Notes: generated by a model from the letters alone, not told the origin. 64,000 nucleotides of DNA from JBBIIC01 sp037446725 (GCA_037446725.1 JBBIIC010000008.1:1-64000); one strand, 5' to 3'; shown: positions 29,258 through 38,324, numbered from the stretch's first letter. Numbers and translations are program-made.

Positions 29258-29290
29258 TGCAATACTAGTGTAGTTCTCTGTGTATTGCAA
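29258..29290 (-). promoter_or_regulatory. promoter-operator of the mazF module
   Basis: On the minus strand TTGCAA (29290-29285) and TAGTAT (29267-29262) are 17 nt apart, a good sigma-70-type promoter. The 8-bp perfect inverted repeat TGCAATAC (29258-29265) and GTATTGCA (29282-29289) lies over both the -10 and the -35. Binding of the antitoxin, or its complex with MazF, to both half-sites would block RNA polymerase. Transcription would start near 29255, about 27 nt before the antitoxin ATG. Confidence 0.8.
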
Positions 29291-29307
29291 TGCGGGTGGC
29301 GTCGCCC

Positions 29308-29934
29308 CTACTCCCCGTAGCCGAACTCGCCGAGCACGGCGAGCACCTCGTCGTCGCTTACCTGCGCGAAGTTGCGGTAGAACTGGCCGACCGCGTAGAA
29401 GTGTGCCGGCCGTTCCGGTGCAACGATCTCGTCGACGTGCTGCCGCATCACCGGCACGGTACCCGCCGCGATGACCGGCACCGCGAGCACGATGCGCTCG
29501 ACGCCCTGGGCGCGCACGTAGCGCACCGCCGCGAGCGCCGTGAGCCCGGTGGCGATGCCGTCGTCGACCACGATCGCCGTCGCGCCCTCCAGATCGATCG
29601 GCTCCTCGCCGCCGCGATAGAGTTCGATGCGGCGGCGCACCTTGTCGCGCACCGGACGCGCGAGGTGCTCGAGCTCGGCGAGGTCGTAGCCGGCCTCGGG
29701 GTTGGGCGTCACGCGACCGTCGGCATCGACGGCGCCGACGGCGTACTCGGGGTTGTGGGGTGCGCCGATCTTGCTCGCAACGACGACGTCGAGTGGCAGG
29801 TCGAGTGCGCGCGCGATCTCCCCGCCGACGACCACGCCCCCGCGCGGGATGCCGAGCACCACCGCGTCCTCATCGGCGAATCTGACGAGCTCCTCGGCAA
29901 GCTGTCTGCCGGCGTCGTGTCTGTCGCGGTACAT
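29308..29934 (-). CDS. phosphoribosyltransferase-domain protein
   Basis: A 208-residue type I PRTase. The PRPP loop is VVDDGIATGLTALAAVR (about residues 118-134), preceded by an acidic hydrophobic strand. VLGIPRGGVVVGGEIARAL near the N-terminus is typical of the stand-alone family often found beside dienelactone hydrolase or stress genes in actinobacteria. The substrate is unknown. The ATG at 29934 is preferred; the frame runs on upstream without homology. Confidence 0.85.
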   Translation of the reverse strand: MYRDRHDAGRQLAEELVRFADEDAVVLGIPRGGVVVGGEIARALDLPLDVVVASKIGAPHNPEYAVGAVDADGRVTPNPEAGYDLAELEHLARPVRDKVRRRIELYRGGEEPIDLEGATAIVVDDGIATGLTALAAVRYVRAQGVERIVLAVPVIAAGTVPVMRQHVDEIVAPERPAHFYAVGQFYRNFAQVSDDEVLAVLGEFGYGE

Positions 29935-30007
29935 CGCCGCACCCCCTGAGGGTCGCCCGATACACAGGGTGCATTCCCCCAAGCGGCAGGCGCGACACGC
30001 GCACGCG

Positions 30008-30763
30008 TCAGCGCTCCACGCGCGTCCAGCGGCAGAGGCGCGACTCGGCAAACTCAAGCAGCTCGTAGACGACCACGCCGAGCAGCGCCATCGCGAGGAT
30101 ACCGGCGAACATCGCATCGTAGGCGAGCCGGCCCCACGCATCGACGATGTAGTACCCGAGCCCGCTCGTCCCGCCGATCGACTCGGCGAGGAAGAGCACC
30201 GCGACAGCGGTGCCGCTTCCGATGCGAAGCGCGGTGAAGATCTCCGGGAGCGAGCCGGGCACCACGACGTGGCGGAAGACGTCGAGCGAGCCCGCGCCGA
30301 GCGAGCGCACGGAGAGCACCGAACCCGCCGGGATCGCGCGCGCTGCGTCGCGCGCCGTCACGAGCAGCTGGAAAAAGACGATGAGGGTGATGAGCACGAT
30401 CTTGCTCGCGTCCCCGAGCCCGTAGAGCACAAGCAGCACGGGCAGGAAGACGACCTTCGGGATCGGGTAGGTCAGGAAGATGACGGGAGCCGCGACCGCG
30501 TCGGCCCGAGGCGAGCGCCCGAGCCAGAGCCCCAGCGGGACCGCAAGCACCGCGCCGAGCACCGTAGCGGCCACCACGCGCCACGTGCTCACGAGCAGGT
30601 GCGGGGCGAGCTCGCCCCGGAAGTCACCCGCGAACGCGGCAAGCGCCGGCACCGGGCCGGGCAGCGCGCGCGAGTCGAGCACCCACGAGCCGAGCTGCCA
30701 CACCACCAGCACGGCGAGGACTGCGCCCACGTAGCCGGCTGCCTTGCGCCTCCACCCGCTCAC
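30008..30763 (-). CDS. ABC importer permease (SsuC/TauC/ThiX type)
   Basis: A 251-residue inner-membrane permease with about six helices. The cytoplasmic coupling loop reads GSGTAVAVLFLAESIGGTSGLG, with the EAA-like motif earlier at LPEIFTALRIG. It belongs with the ATPase (30760-31569, 4-nt overlap) and lipoprotein (31580-32569) upstream, which together import a small organic solute. Families of this type carry nitrate, sulfonates, taurine or pyrimidine thiamine precursors. Confidence 0.9.
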   Translation of the reverse strand: MSGWRRKAAGYVGAVLAVLVVWQLGSWVLDSRALPGPVPALAAFAGDFRGELAPHLLVSTWRVVAATVLGAVLAVPLGLWLGRSPRADAVAAPVIFLTYPIPKVVFLPVLLVLYGLGDASKIVLITLIVFFQLLVTARDAARAIPAGSVLSVRSLGAGSLDVFRHVVVPGSLPEIFTALRIGSGTAVAVLFLAESIGGTSGLGYYIVDAWGRLAYDAMFAGILAMALLGVVVYELLEFAESRLCRWTRVER

Positions 30764-31569
30764 GACGGTTCACCCGCGCCCACCCGGCCGGTCTCGTGGT
30801 CGACGAGCGTGCCAACCGCGCCCTCCTCAGCGAGCAACTGCCGCAGCTCGGCACAGCGCTCGTAGAACTCCGGGGTCGCCCGGTAGCCCGACTCGCCCAT
30901 GCGCGGGTTGTCGACGATGGCAGCCACCCGCCCCGGCCGGGGCGAGAGCACGATCACGCGCCTGCCGAGGAAGACGGCTTCTTCGATGGAGTGGGTCACG
31001 AGCACGCACGTGTGAGCGCGCTGACGCCAGAGCTCGAGCAGCAGGTCCTGCAGGTCCTCGCGCGTGAGCGCGTCGAGTGCCGAGAGCGGCTCGTCCATGA
31101 GCAGCAGGTCGGCGTCGAGCGCGAGCGCGCGGGCAAGCGCGAGCCGCTGCCGCATGCCGCCAGAGAGTTCGCCGGGGTAGGCATCGGCGAACTCGGCGAG
31201 ACCGAGCCGGTCGAGCGAGGCCATGACGCGCTCGCGACGCTCGGTGCGCGGGATCCGCCGCACCTCCAGGCCAAGCGCTGCATTGTGGAAGACGGTCTTC
31301 CACGGCAGCAGCCCGAAGTCCTGGAGGATGAGCGCTGTGGCCAGGCGGGGCCCGGTCACCGGCTCGCCGGCGACGAGCAGCCGCCCTCCGTCGGCTCGGA
31401 GCATGCCCGCGGCGAGCAGGAGCAGTGTGGACTTGCCGCAGCCCGAGGGCCCGATGACCGCGACCGGCTCGCCGTCGCCGACGCGCAGGTCGAGGCAATC
31501 GAGCGCGACCGTATCGCGCCCTACGCCTGCGTAGGTGAGCGAGAGCCCTTCGGCGACGAGCCCGGCCAC
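30760..31569 (-). CDS. ABC importer ATPase (SsuB/TauB/ThiZ type)
   Basis: A 269-residue ATPase. Walker A GPSGCGKST, signature LSGGMRQRLALARAL, Walker B LLLMDEPLSALDALTRE and switch VTHSIEEAVFLGRRV are present, the usual form for nitrate/sulfonate/taurine systems. The start is GTG, 10 nt after the binding-protein stop. It overlaps the permease by 4 nt. Confidence 0.94.
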   Translation of the reverse strand: MAGLVAEGLSLTYAGVGRDTVALDCLDLRVGDGEPVAVIGPSGCGKSTLLLLAAGMLRADGGRLLVAGEPVTGPRLATALILQDFGLLPWKTVFHNAALGLEVRRIPRTERRERVMASLDRLGLAEFADAYPGELSGGMRQRLALARALALDADLLLMDEPLSALDALTREDLQDLLLELWRQRAHTCVLVTHSIEEAVFLGRRVIVLSPRPGRVAAIVDNPRMGESGYRATPEFYERCAELRQLLAEEGAVGTLVDHETGRVGAGEPS

Positions 31570-31579
31570 GCGCGCCTCC

Positions 31580-32569
31580 CTACGGCATCACGAGCACGAG
31601 GTCCTCGTAGGTGAGCGCGCCCTCATCCAGTGTACCCTTGGCGATCATCCAGCCGAGCACCGCGTCCACCTGCTCGGCGGAGGGGATCTGCGCGGTCGGG
31701 TAGGTGTTGATGCGGTAGGTGTCCTTGATCGGCTCGGGCAAACGCGCCTGCTCGACGAGCAGCTCGCGCCACGCATCCGGGTCCTCGTTGATGATCGCGA
31801 CGGCCTCGTCCCAGACCTGCAGGAGCGCCGACATCGTGTCCACGCCGCCGATCTCGGAGAGGTACTCGTCGTCGAATGCGAGCACCGTCTGCGAGAGGTT
31901 CTCGCCGGTGGTGTCGTCGGCGAGCAGGATCGCGCCCTCGAACTCGGCGAGGCTCAGCAGCGGCTCGGGAAGCGCGGCGGCCTTCAGCTGGCCCTGCATG
32001 AGCAGGTCGTAGCGGACCGGCACCTTGGGCACCGCTTCGGCGACAACGTCATCCTGCGCGACGCCGGCCTGGCGCATGAGCCCGTCGAGCACGAACTCCT
32101 GGATGGTGTTGAGCGACGTGCCTACGGGCACCTCCGCGAGCGCCGAGATGTCGGCGTACCCGGAGTCCGGCGCCGCGACGATACCGAATCGGCCCTCGGC
32201 AGGCGTGGCGCCGAGCATGATCGTCGCAATGGTGACCGGCGAGCCGCCGGCTTCCAGCTGGGCCGAGGCGATGATGTCGCCCATGTACGCGTCGATCTCG
32301 CCCGCGACGAGCGCGGCATCGCGTTCCTGGGCCGCCTGGAAGGTCACGATCTCGACCGAGTCGAGGCCGTACTCGGCGAACAGGCCCTGCTCCTGGGCGA
32401 CCCACAGTGGCAGCATGTCCTCGGTCGGCAGGGTGCCGATGACGACCGGTATCGGCTCGGGGGTGCGCGGCTCGCTCGTCTCGGGCTGCGAATCGGACTG
32501 CGGTGCGCAGCCGGTGAGCGCGGCGAGTCCAAACGCAAGCACGCAGGCAACGGAGATCATGCGTTTCAT
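31580..32569 (-). CDS. ABC importer substrate-binding lipoprotein (NMT1/THI5-like)
   Basis: A 329-residue extracytoplasmic lipoprotein. The signal peptide MKRMISVACVLAFGLAALTGC ends in the lipobox LTGC. The mature protein begins with an acidic linker and then VVIGTLPTEDMLPLWVAQEQGLF, the NMT1/SsuA-like fold that closes over the ligand. It is the first gene of the importer operon. No thiamine or other riboswitch is visible in the 33 nt upstream, so the ligand cannot be read from regulation. Confidence 0.9.
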   Translation of the reverse strand: MKRMISVACVLAFGLAALTGCAPQSDSQPETSEPRTPEPIPVVIGTLPTEDMLPLWVAQEQGLFAEYGLDSVEIVTFQAAQERDAALVAGEIDAYMGDIIASAQLEAGGSPVTIATIMLGATPAEGRFGIVAAPDSGYADISALAEVPVGTSLNTIQEFVLDGLMRQAGVAQDDVVAEAVPKVPVRYDLLMQGQLKAAALPEPLLSLAEFEGAILLADDTTGENLSQTVLAFDDEYLSEIGGVDTMSALLQVWDEAVAIINEDPDAWRELLVEQARLPEPIKDTYRINTYPTAQIPSAEQVDAVLGWMIAKGTLDEGALTYEDLVLVMP

Positions 32570-32602
32570 CGGAGGGTCCTCCTTGCGGGATGCGACACGG
32601 CC

Positions 32603-33205
32603 CTAGCCGGCGCTGACGGAACGGCGGAACCGCATCTCGTCGCGAGACGGGATGCCGGAGAAGCCCGCCACGGCGGCTCCGGCACGGTCGGCCAGCAGGC
32701 CGAGCGCGATGTCGTACAGGACGAACCCGTGGCGCTGGTAGAAGTAGATCAGCGGTATGTCGTCGTTGGATACGGCGACGCGCACCGAGGGCAGTCCGCG
32801 CTTCTTCGCGAGATCGACGGCGGCCCGTAACAGCGCGGCGCCCACTCCCTGGCCCTGGTGCTCGGGATAGACCGACAGCAGCACGATGACGAGCTCGCCG
32901 CCGAAGACGGCGGTCGACAGCAGGCCGGCGAGTGCGCCGTCCGCCTCGGCGATAAGGTTCTCGCCGCGCAGGACGTCGAACGTCCGGTCGAACACGTCGA
33001 TCTCGGTCTCGCCGAGCGCCCGGTCGCAGATCTCCTCGATGTCCTGGCGATCTGCGGCGACCGCGGGGCGAACGGTGAACTCGAGCGTCTCGGCCGACTG
33101 GTGCTCGGCGCATGTCACCGTCAGACGCGCCTCGTTGAGCGGCAGGTCCTTGCCGCACGTGGGGCAGCGATACTGCGGATAGGGAAGATCGAACTCGTCG
33201 ACCAT
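32603..33205 (-). CDS. GNAT acetyltransferase with N-terminal zinc ribbon
   Basis: A 200-residue protein. Residues about 12-36 form a small metal site (YRCPTCGKDL ... VTCAEH). The GNAT domain follows (about 43-170), with the acetyl-CoA loop LLSVYPEHQGQGVGAALL and DIPLIYFYQRHGFVLYD. The acceptor is unknown. It lies 33 nt upstream of the importer lipoprotein gene on the same strand and may share its transcript. TATAAC (33245-33240 on the minus strand) is a possible -10. Confidence 0.85.
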   Translation of the reverse strand: MVDEFDLPYPQYRCPTCGKDLPLNEARLTVTCAEHQSAETLEFTVRPAVAADRQDIEEICDRALGETEIDVFDRTFDVLRGENLIAEADGALAGLLSTAVFGGELVIVLLSVYPEHQGQGVGAALLRAAVDLAKKRGLPSVRVAVSNDDIPLIYFYQRHGFVLYDIALGLLADRAGAAVAGFSGIPSRDEMRFRRSVSAG

Positions 33206-33381
33206 TTCTCACAGCTCCTGTGTCGCGACGGACCATACTGTTATACCGTGTACGGGCGCACGGCGCACGCGCCCGGGCTGCCGGAGCCGGGGACCGCGCG
33301 GCGCCCGGGCTGCCGATGCGGATCGTGGCGCGGGTGTTGCTGGCACCATCGAGACAGATCGTCATGCCGGAGGGAGGACGC

Positions 33382-33789
33382 ATGGAGAGCATCGCCTGGG
33401 ACCCGTCACTCGAGACCGGGGACGCGCTCGTCGACGAACAGCATCGCGAGATGCACGATCTACTCAACGAGCTTCTCTGTGCCGGGGACACTCCTTCCCG
33501 GATCATGAGCGTCCTCGAGCGCCTCATGGACCATGCGCTCCTGCACTTCGCCGACGAAGAGGACCTCATGCGCAGGGAGGCATATCCCGCCGAGCTCAGC
33601 GCCGAGCACATCGCGCAACACCGTGCGCTCACGGAAAGCGCCCGCCAGAAGGTGCTCGAGTTCCATGACGGGACGCTCACTGAGATCGCCCCCCTCGTAG
33701 AGTTCCTGCGCGAGTGGGTCGGGACCCACATCCACGAACACGACCGCGGGCTCATCGACTACGTCCGCGAACGCGACGGACTGTCCTGA
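33382..33789 (+). CDS. bacteriohemerythrin
   Basis: A 135-residue four-helix di-iron protein that binds O2. The ligand pattern is intact: His in DEQHREMHD, H-x3-E in HFADEE, H-x3/4-H in EHIAQH, and H-x4-D in THIHEHDRGLIDY. It probably stores or scavenges oxygen in an anaerobic or microaerobic cell. The ATG at 33382 is set by GGAGGGAGGA 3-12 nt upstream; the open frame before it is not conserved. The following HAD gene starts 2 nt past its stop. Confidence 0.93.
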   Translation: MESIAWDPSLETGDALVDEQHREMHDLLNELLCAGDTPSRIMSVLERLMDHALLHFADEEDLMRREAYPAELSAEHIAQHRALTESARQKVLEFHDGTLTEIAPLVEFLREWVGTHIHEHDRGLIDYVRERDGLS

Positions 33790-33791
33790 CG

Positions 33792-34694
33792 ATGACGCAG
33801 CCTCCCGCGACCCTGGATTCGCACCCGCTCGCCCCGGACGCGCTCGCCCGAGCCTCGGTGCTCTACACCGATCTCGACGGCACCCTGCTCGGCCCCGGCG
33901 CCACGCTGCTGGCCGATGCCGCGGGGCGGCCATGGACGGGCACAGCCGACGCCGTGGTCGCCCTCAACGAGGCGGGCATGACCTGTGTCGTGTGCTCGGG
34001 CCGCAATCGCTGGCAGCTCATGGAGGTCTCGCGCATGCTGGGCTGGGACTCCTACATCGCCGAGGTCGGTTGCGTCATCGTGCCGGGCCGCGGCGAGACG
34101 CCCATCTACCACACCGGCTCGTGGGGCCCCGACGCGACGCGCGAAGGCGAGACCCCCTACGAGGCGATCACCCGGGTCGGGGCGCTCGGCACCCTCTCGC
34201 GCGCCTTCCCTGGCCGGATCGAGGAGCACGCGCCCTGGCACCTCAACCGCGAAGCGACGCACGTACTCAGGGGCAACGTCCCTCTTGCCGAGGCCCAGGC
34301 CGCACTCGACACGCTCGCGCTGCCGGTCCGTATCGTCGACAACGGCATCGTCCATCCGCCACGACACTCGCTGCGCGGCGTGGACGAAGTGCACGCCTAC
34401 CATCTGATCCCCGACGGAGTGCACAAGAGCGACGCCATCACCCGGGACCTCGCGCGACGCGGACTGTCGCGAGAGGATGCGCTTGCGATCGGAGACTCGG
34501 CGACCGACGTCGAGATGGCAGACGCCGTCGCGCTCGGCATGCTCGTGGCCAACGCGCTTGCCGACGCGCGCGTGCTCGAAGCGGCGGCCGTACGCGATAA
34601 CGTCGCGGTGACGCGAGGCGCACGGGGAGAAGGCTGGGCCGAGTTCGCGGCCGCCTGGCTGGCGGCGCACGAGAACCGCGAGGATCACAGGTGA
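33792..34694 (+). CDS. HAD-IIB hydrolase (mannosyl-3-phosphoglycerate phosphatase-like)
   Basis: A 300-residue phosphatase of the Cof/MPGP type. Motif I is YTDLDGTLLG, motif II lies in VVCSGRN, and motif IV is GDSATDVEMADAV, with the cap domain (about 95-215) between. MPGP acts in mannosylglycerate (compatible solute) synthesis, but no mannosylglycerate synthase is present nearby, so the substrate is open. The TGA overlaps the next GTG by 4 nt. Confidence 0.85.
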   Translation: MTQPPATLDSHPLAPDALARASVLYTDLDGTLLGPGATLLADAAGRPWTGTADAVVALNEAGMTCVVCSGRNRWQLMEVSRMLGWDSYIAEVGCVIVPGRGETPIYHTGSWGPDATREGETPYEAITRVGALGTLSRAFPGRIEEHAPWHLNREATHVLRGNVPLAEAQAALDTLALPVRIVDNGIVHPPRHSLRGVDEVHAYHLIPDGVHKSDAITRDLARRGLSREDALAIGDSATDVEMADAVALGMLVANALADARVLEAAAVRDNVAVTRGARGEGWAEFAAAWLAAHENREDHR

Positions 34695-35275
34695 CGGAGA
34701 ATCGCATCCCGAACAAGGAGGCCGCACGACTGCTCGGCCGGAGCGCACGCCAGGCCGTGCTCGCCACCGACCGCGCGATGTACGCGGCTGCCGCCGCCAA
34801 GCGTTTGCTCGCTCTGCCCGAGGTCGCACGCGCACGCACCGTGCTCGCGTACGCGGCCACGCCCGAGGAGATCGATCCGGCACCGGTCGTCGATGCGCTG
34901 CGCCGGCACGGGGTCGTGGTCGCGCTCCCGCGCGTGGCAGGCCCTTCCGAACTCGTCGCCCACCGAATCGAGCCCGGGATGGCACTCGTCAGGGGCCCGT
35001 ATGGCCTCATCGAGCCGCCGGCGGACGCTCCGCTGGTGTCTCCGAACGACATCGACGTGGCCATCGTGCCGGGCGTGGCGTTCGACGGCGCCTGCCGCCG
35101 CGTCGGCCACGGCGTGGGCTACTACGACCGGCTGCTTGCGCTGATGGACCACGTCGTGACCGTGGGCCTGGCCTTCGACGGACAGGTGCTCGCCGAGGTA
35201 CCGTGCGAGGAGCACGACGTCTGCGTCGACGTGCTCGTGACCCCCACGCGCACGATCAGACGCGAGGACGGCTAG
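34691..35275 (+). CDS. 5-formyltetrahydrofolate cyclo-ligase family protein
   Basis: A 194-residue enzyme that converts 5-formyl-THF to 5,10-methenyl-THF with ATP. The C-terminal signature GVAFDGACRRVGHGVGYYDRLL and the preceding VAIVPG strand are clear; KEAARLLGRSARQ near the N-terminus is the substrate-binding start. The GTG start lies in a GTGA overlap with the HAD gene. Its stop overlaps by 4 nt the stop of the convergent deacetylase gene. Confidence 0.92.
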   Translation: MTENRIPNKEAARLLGRSARQAVLATDRAMYAAAAAKRLLALPEVARARTVLAYAATPEEIDPAPVVDALRRHGVVVALPRVAGPSELVAHRIEPGMALVRGPYGLIEPPADAPLVSPNDIDVAIVPGVAFDGACRRVGHGVGYYDRLLALMDHVVTVGLAFDGQVLAEVPCEEHDVCVDVLVTPTRTIRREDG

Positions 35276-36396
35276 CGCAGCCGGTCGAGAGTCACGAAGA
35301 GGTAGCCCTGCGCTTTGAGCTCCTCGATGAGGCGCGGAAGCACCGCGATGGTCTGGCTGCGGTCCCCGCCACCGTCGTGAAGCAGCACGATCGAGCCCGG
35401 CCCGATGTGTGAGAGCATGCTCGCGAGCATCGGCTCGACACCGGGACGGCGCCAGTCCTGCGGATCGACGTCCCACATGACGAGGTCCATCTTCATGCGC
35501 CTGGCCTCGTTGAGCACGCTCGTGTTCATCCCCCCACCGGGCGGCCGGAACCATGCCGGAGCCACACCCGTGACCCGCTGCAACGTCCTGCTGCCCCCTT
35601 CGATCTGCGCGCGGGTGACGTCCGCGCCATGCCGGGTGAGCACGGTGTGGTTCTGTGTGTGGTTGCCGACGAGGTGACCCTCGTCCACCACGCGTTGCGC
35701 TATGGCGGGGTAGCGCTCGGCCAGGTAGCCCACCATGAAGAAGCTCGCCCGCACGTCGTTGGCGGCGAGTATGTCGAGGACCTGCTCGGTCTGGGTGGGC
35801 CACGGGCCGTCGTCGAACGTGAGCGCTACGACCTTCGTCGTCGGGTCGGGCTTCCAGCGGCGCACGACCATCGGCTGGGCGGGCTCGAGCACGCGAGTCG
35901 ACACCGTCTTGCCGGAGATCTCGCCGAGTACCTGTTGCCGCACGCCGACCGTGCCCGGGTTCTCGAGTGAAACCAACGGCCCGGCTCCGGTCCTCTCCAG
36001 CTCTATGGGGATCGGCGTCTCGGTCGTCACGGTGGCCTCAACGAAGTCGCCACCCCGACGCACCGACACGCGGTCGCCGTCCCGGAGACGCTCCGTCGGC
36101 AGCACGGCCTTCCCGTTGACGAAGTACACCGGGGGGCCACCCGCGCCCCGCTCGAGTACCTCACCCGTCACGTCGAGCAGGTCACCGGGGCTCGGCAGGA
36201 GGGCTCCCTCGGCCACGAGGTCGGACACGGTCGCGCCCATCCGGACCGGGTGCGACGCGCCGCTGACGGTCACCCGGGTCTGGTACGAAGGCATCGCCAC
36301 GGCGACGAGCGCCGCGGCGACAAGACCGGCGACGGACAGGTACAGACGCGAGGGCGCGGCCTCGGCTCTCGGATGCTTGACGACGTAAGATGCCAT
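35272..36396 (-). CDS. membrane-anchored polysaccharide deacetylase
   Basis: A 374-residue protein. A short basic N-terminus and one membrane helix (about 18-38) lead to a beta-rich region of about 140 residues (ubiquitin-like or G5-like strands around GEISGKTVSTRV). The NodB domain follows (about 185-370): TFDDGPWPTQTEQVLDIL (metal Asp), HTQNHT (metal His pair), RPPGGGMN and IVLLHDGGGDRSQT. It should deacetylate peptidoglycan or another wall glycan outside the cell. Confidence 0.9.
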   Translation of the reverse strand: MASYVVKHPRAEAAPSRLYLSVAGLVAAALVAVAMPSYQTRVTVSGASHPVRMGATVSDLVAEGALLPSPGDLLDVTGEVLERGAGGPPVYFVNGKAVLPTERLRDGDRVSVRRGGDFVEATVTTETPIPIELERTGAGPLVSLENPGTVGVRQQVLGEISGKTVSTRVLEPAQPMVVRRWKPDPTTKVVALTFDDGPWPTQTEQVLDILAANDVRASFFMVGYLAERYPAIAQRVVDEGHLVGNHTQNHTVLTRHGADVTRAQIEGGSRTLQRVTGVAPAWFRPPGGGMNTSVLNEARRMKMDLVMWDVDPQDWRRPGVEPMLASMLSHIGPGSIVLLHDGGGDRSQTIAVLPRLIEELKAQGYLFVTLDRLR

Positions 36397-36407
36397 GACC
36401 TCATAGT

Positions 36408-36908
36408 TTACTGCGATATCCGTGCCACGCGCGCGCTCGTGAGCTCGAGCAAACGCGGCAGCGCGATGCGAACCATCGACGAAGGCGTGCCCGCGGCGGG
36501 GTAGACGAACTCGAAGCGCGCGAGCGAGTCATCGGCGAGCACGAGCAGCCCAGGCGGCAGATCGAACGGCGAGACCCCGCCGATCGCGTATCCCGTGGCA
36601 GAGCGAACTGCCTCCGCGTCGGCGAAGTGCGCCTCGCCCGCGCCGGCCAACTCCGCGATAGCGGTGGCATCCCCGCGCCGGTCGCCGGCCACCAGGGCCA
36701 CTAGCGGGGTCGCGCCCGCGACGAACACGAGCGACTTGACGATCTGGCCGAGCTCGCACCCCATGGCGTCCGCGGCCATCTGAGCCGTCTTCGTTGAGTG
36801 CTCGAAGGTGACGATCTCGCCTTCGAGCCCGTGCACGGCAAGGAATGCACGTACGCGCTCGGCAGAGCGAACGCGTCTGGGCGTCGAACCCGTCGGGCCG
36901 TCGGTCAT
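36408..36908 (-). CDS. YbaK/EbsC-type aminoacyl-tRNA deacylase
   Basis: A 166-residue trans-editing domain of the YbaK/ProX family, which hydrolyses mischarged tRNAs such as Cys- or Ala-tRNA-Pro. VFEHSTKTAQMAADAMG-like start, IVKSLVF with the conserved Lys, and GYAIGGVSPFDLP are visible. The ATG at 36908 has GGGAGA upstream; 14 further codons are open 5' of it. It follows the acetyltransferase gene by 16 nt. Confidence 0.88.
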   Translation of the reverse strand: MTDGPTGSTPRRVRSAERVRAFLAVHGLEGEIVTFEHSTKTAQMAADAMGCELGQIVKSLVFVAGATPLVALVAGDRRGDATAIAELAGAGEAHFADAEAVRSATGYAIGGVSPFDLPPGLLVLADDSLARFEFVYPAAGTPSSMVRIALPRLLELTSARVARISQ

Positions 36909-36924
36909 CTCTCGATTCTCCCTT

Positions 36925-37551
36925 TCACTCCGGCGTCGGGGTCGGAACACGCCGCCCGATGCCGAGCGGGACGAGAAGCGACTCGAGAGCGTTCTCGAGG
37001 TTCTCGGTCCAGGCAGCGAGCGATCGGATCTCGATCTTGAGCAGCGGGTATGCGGAATGCGGGCGATCGATCACGAAGCCCTGCTCGAGCAGGAATCCGA
37101 GGTCGGGCATGGGCGAGTCGACCTGGCTGCCCATGGCACGTCCGTACGCGAACAACGATCTCTCTCCCCGACCGTGCACGTCGCGGATCGCGGCATGCAG
37201 CAGCACGCGGTCCAGACCCCTGCATCGCACCTCGTCGCGGACGTGCAGACAGGCGATCAGGGGCGCGTCGGGGCCCACCGGGCCCGACGGGATCCATCGC
37301 GACTGCGGCAGGTAGCGGGCGGGCGCGTACTTGATGAAACCCAGCACGGTGTCCTCCTCCACCGCCATCCGGCCGTACTCGCCCCACTCGCGGTTCACCT
37401 CTGAGATGCGCGCCCGCAGCAGGTCACCTTCACACTGCGCCCCGCATTTCACCTCGAGCCGTTCCCCCGACTCCCAGTACGAGCAGTCCGCGCACGATGG
37501 GCCGAGCTGGCCGAAGCCATCGACGGTGAGCGCGCGGAGACGTCGGGCCAT
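36925..37551 (-). CDS. GNAT-like acetyltransferase family protein
   Basis: A 208-residue protein of an actinobacterial GNAT-like family. The N-terminus has CADCSYWES, a conserved Cys pair before the fold, and a second pair in VKCGAQC. The core has LGFIKYAPARYLPQS, then IACLHVRDEVRCRGLDRVLLHAAI, where the usual Q/RxxGxG/A loop is recognisable but weak. The function is unknown. Its ATG shares one base with the stop of the PRC-barrel gene. Confidence 0.72.
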   Translation of the reverse strand: MARRLRALTVDGFGQLGPSCADCSYWESGERLEVKCGAQCEGDLLRARISEVNREWGEYGRMAVEEDTVLGFIKYAPARYLPQSRWIPSGPVGPDAPLIACLHVRDEVRCRGLDRVLLHAAIRDVHGRGERSLFAYGRAMGSQVDSPMPDLGFLLEQGFVIDRPHSAYPLLKIEIRSLAAWTENLENALESLLVPLGIGRRVPTPTPE

Positions 37552-38252
37552 CAGCGCTCTCCGTCCCTCTCCTCAGCCATCCCTTCCTTGATGCCTTCGG
37601 CGAAGCCCTTCCACGACAGCGCCGCGCGCTTGCCGACCGAGCTGTCCCTGGCAGCCCGGGCAGCCAGGGTCGTAGCGGAGACGGCTCCCTTGGCCGCACG
37701 CTCCGCGGTGACCTTCACCACCGCCGCCGTCTTCCCCGCGCTCGCCGCGATCCCGCCGCTGAACTCCGGCGTCGCCACGGCGTCGTCGAGGCGGACCGCC
37801 CCGTTGGAGAAGCCGACGATGCTCTCACCCGCGACCTCGCGAACGCCTACTGCCGCGTCGCTCGTCGTCCCCCGGCCGAGCACGAGGCGGGTGACACGGC
37901 CCCCCGCATCCAGCTCGGCCTCTTTGACGTCGCCGAGCATCGTGCCCGAGGCGGTGCGGACCGGCATCCCCCGCCAGATGACCGTCTGCTCCCAGTCGAT
38001 GCCGGCGCGCCTCCCGCCGATGTGTTCGAGGCGCGCCCCTTCTGCGAGCGTCAGTTGCGCGGCACTCATGGTCACCGCGGAAACGGGCACGTAGCGGCGC
38101 TGCCGCTCGAGCACGTACGCCCACGGCCGCATACGTATCTCGAATCCGACGAGCACCGGCTCGGAAGGGTGGAACAGCGCGCGCGACACCTTGCCGAGGC
38201 TTGCGCCCCGCGCGTCGATCACGGGCAGCTCGTGGAGGTCGGTCAGTCGCAT
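37551..38252 (-). CDS. two-domain PRC-barrel protein
   Basis: A 233-residue protein with two PRC-barrel units. The first (about 1-75) starts RLTDLHELPVIDARGASLGKV; the second (about 92-160) starts GMPVRTASGTMLGDV. A Lys/Ala-rich helical tail follows. PRC barrels act in RNA processing (RimM) and photosynthetic reaction centres, but stand-alone actinobacterial ones have no defined role. It is coupled to the GNAT-like gene by a one-base overlap. Confidence 0.83.
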   Translation of the reverse strand: MRLTDLHELPVIDARGASLGKVSRALFHPSEPVLVGFEIRMRPWAYVLERQRRYVPVSAVTMSAAQLTLAEGARLEHIGGRRAGIDWEQTVIWRGMPVRTASGTMLGDVKEAELDAGGRVTRLVLGRGTTSDAAVGVREVAGESIVGFSNGAVRLDDAVATPEFSGGIAASAGKTAAVVKVTAERAAKGAVSATTLAARAARDSSVGKRAALSWKGFAEGIKEGMAEERDGER

Positions 38253-38287
38253 GCGCCGCTCCCGCCCCGCCGATCGGGGGCCAGACA

Positions 38288-38324
38288 GAGTGGGCCGGCC
38301 GTCGTATGCGAGGCCGGCCCACTC
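38288..38324 (-). terminator. strong hairpin between the YtxH and PRC-barrel genes
   Basis: A perfect 13-bp GC-rich stem (38288-38300 with 38312-38324) with an 11-nt loop lies 25 nt after the YtxH stop. The minus-strand tail is TGTCTGG, so the U-tract is weak. It probably ends the YtxH transcript or protects its 3' end. Confidence 0.65.
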
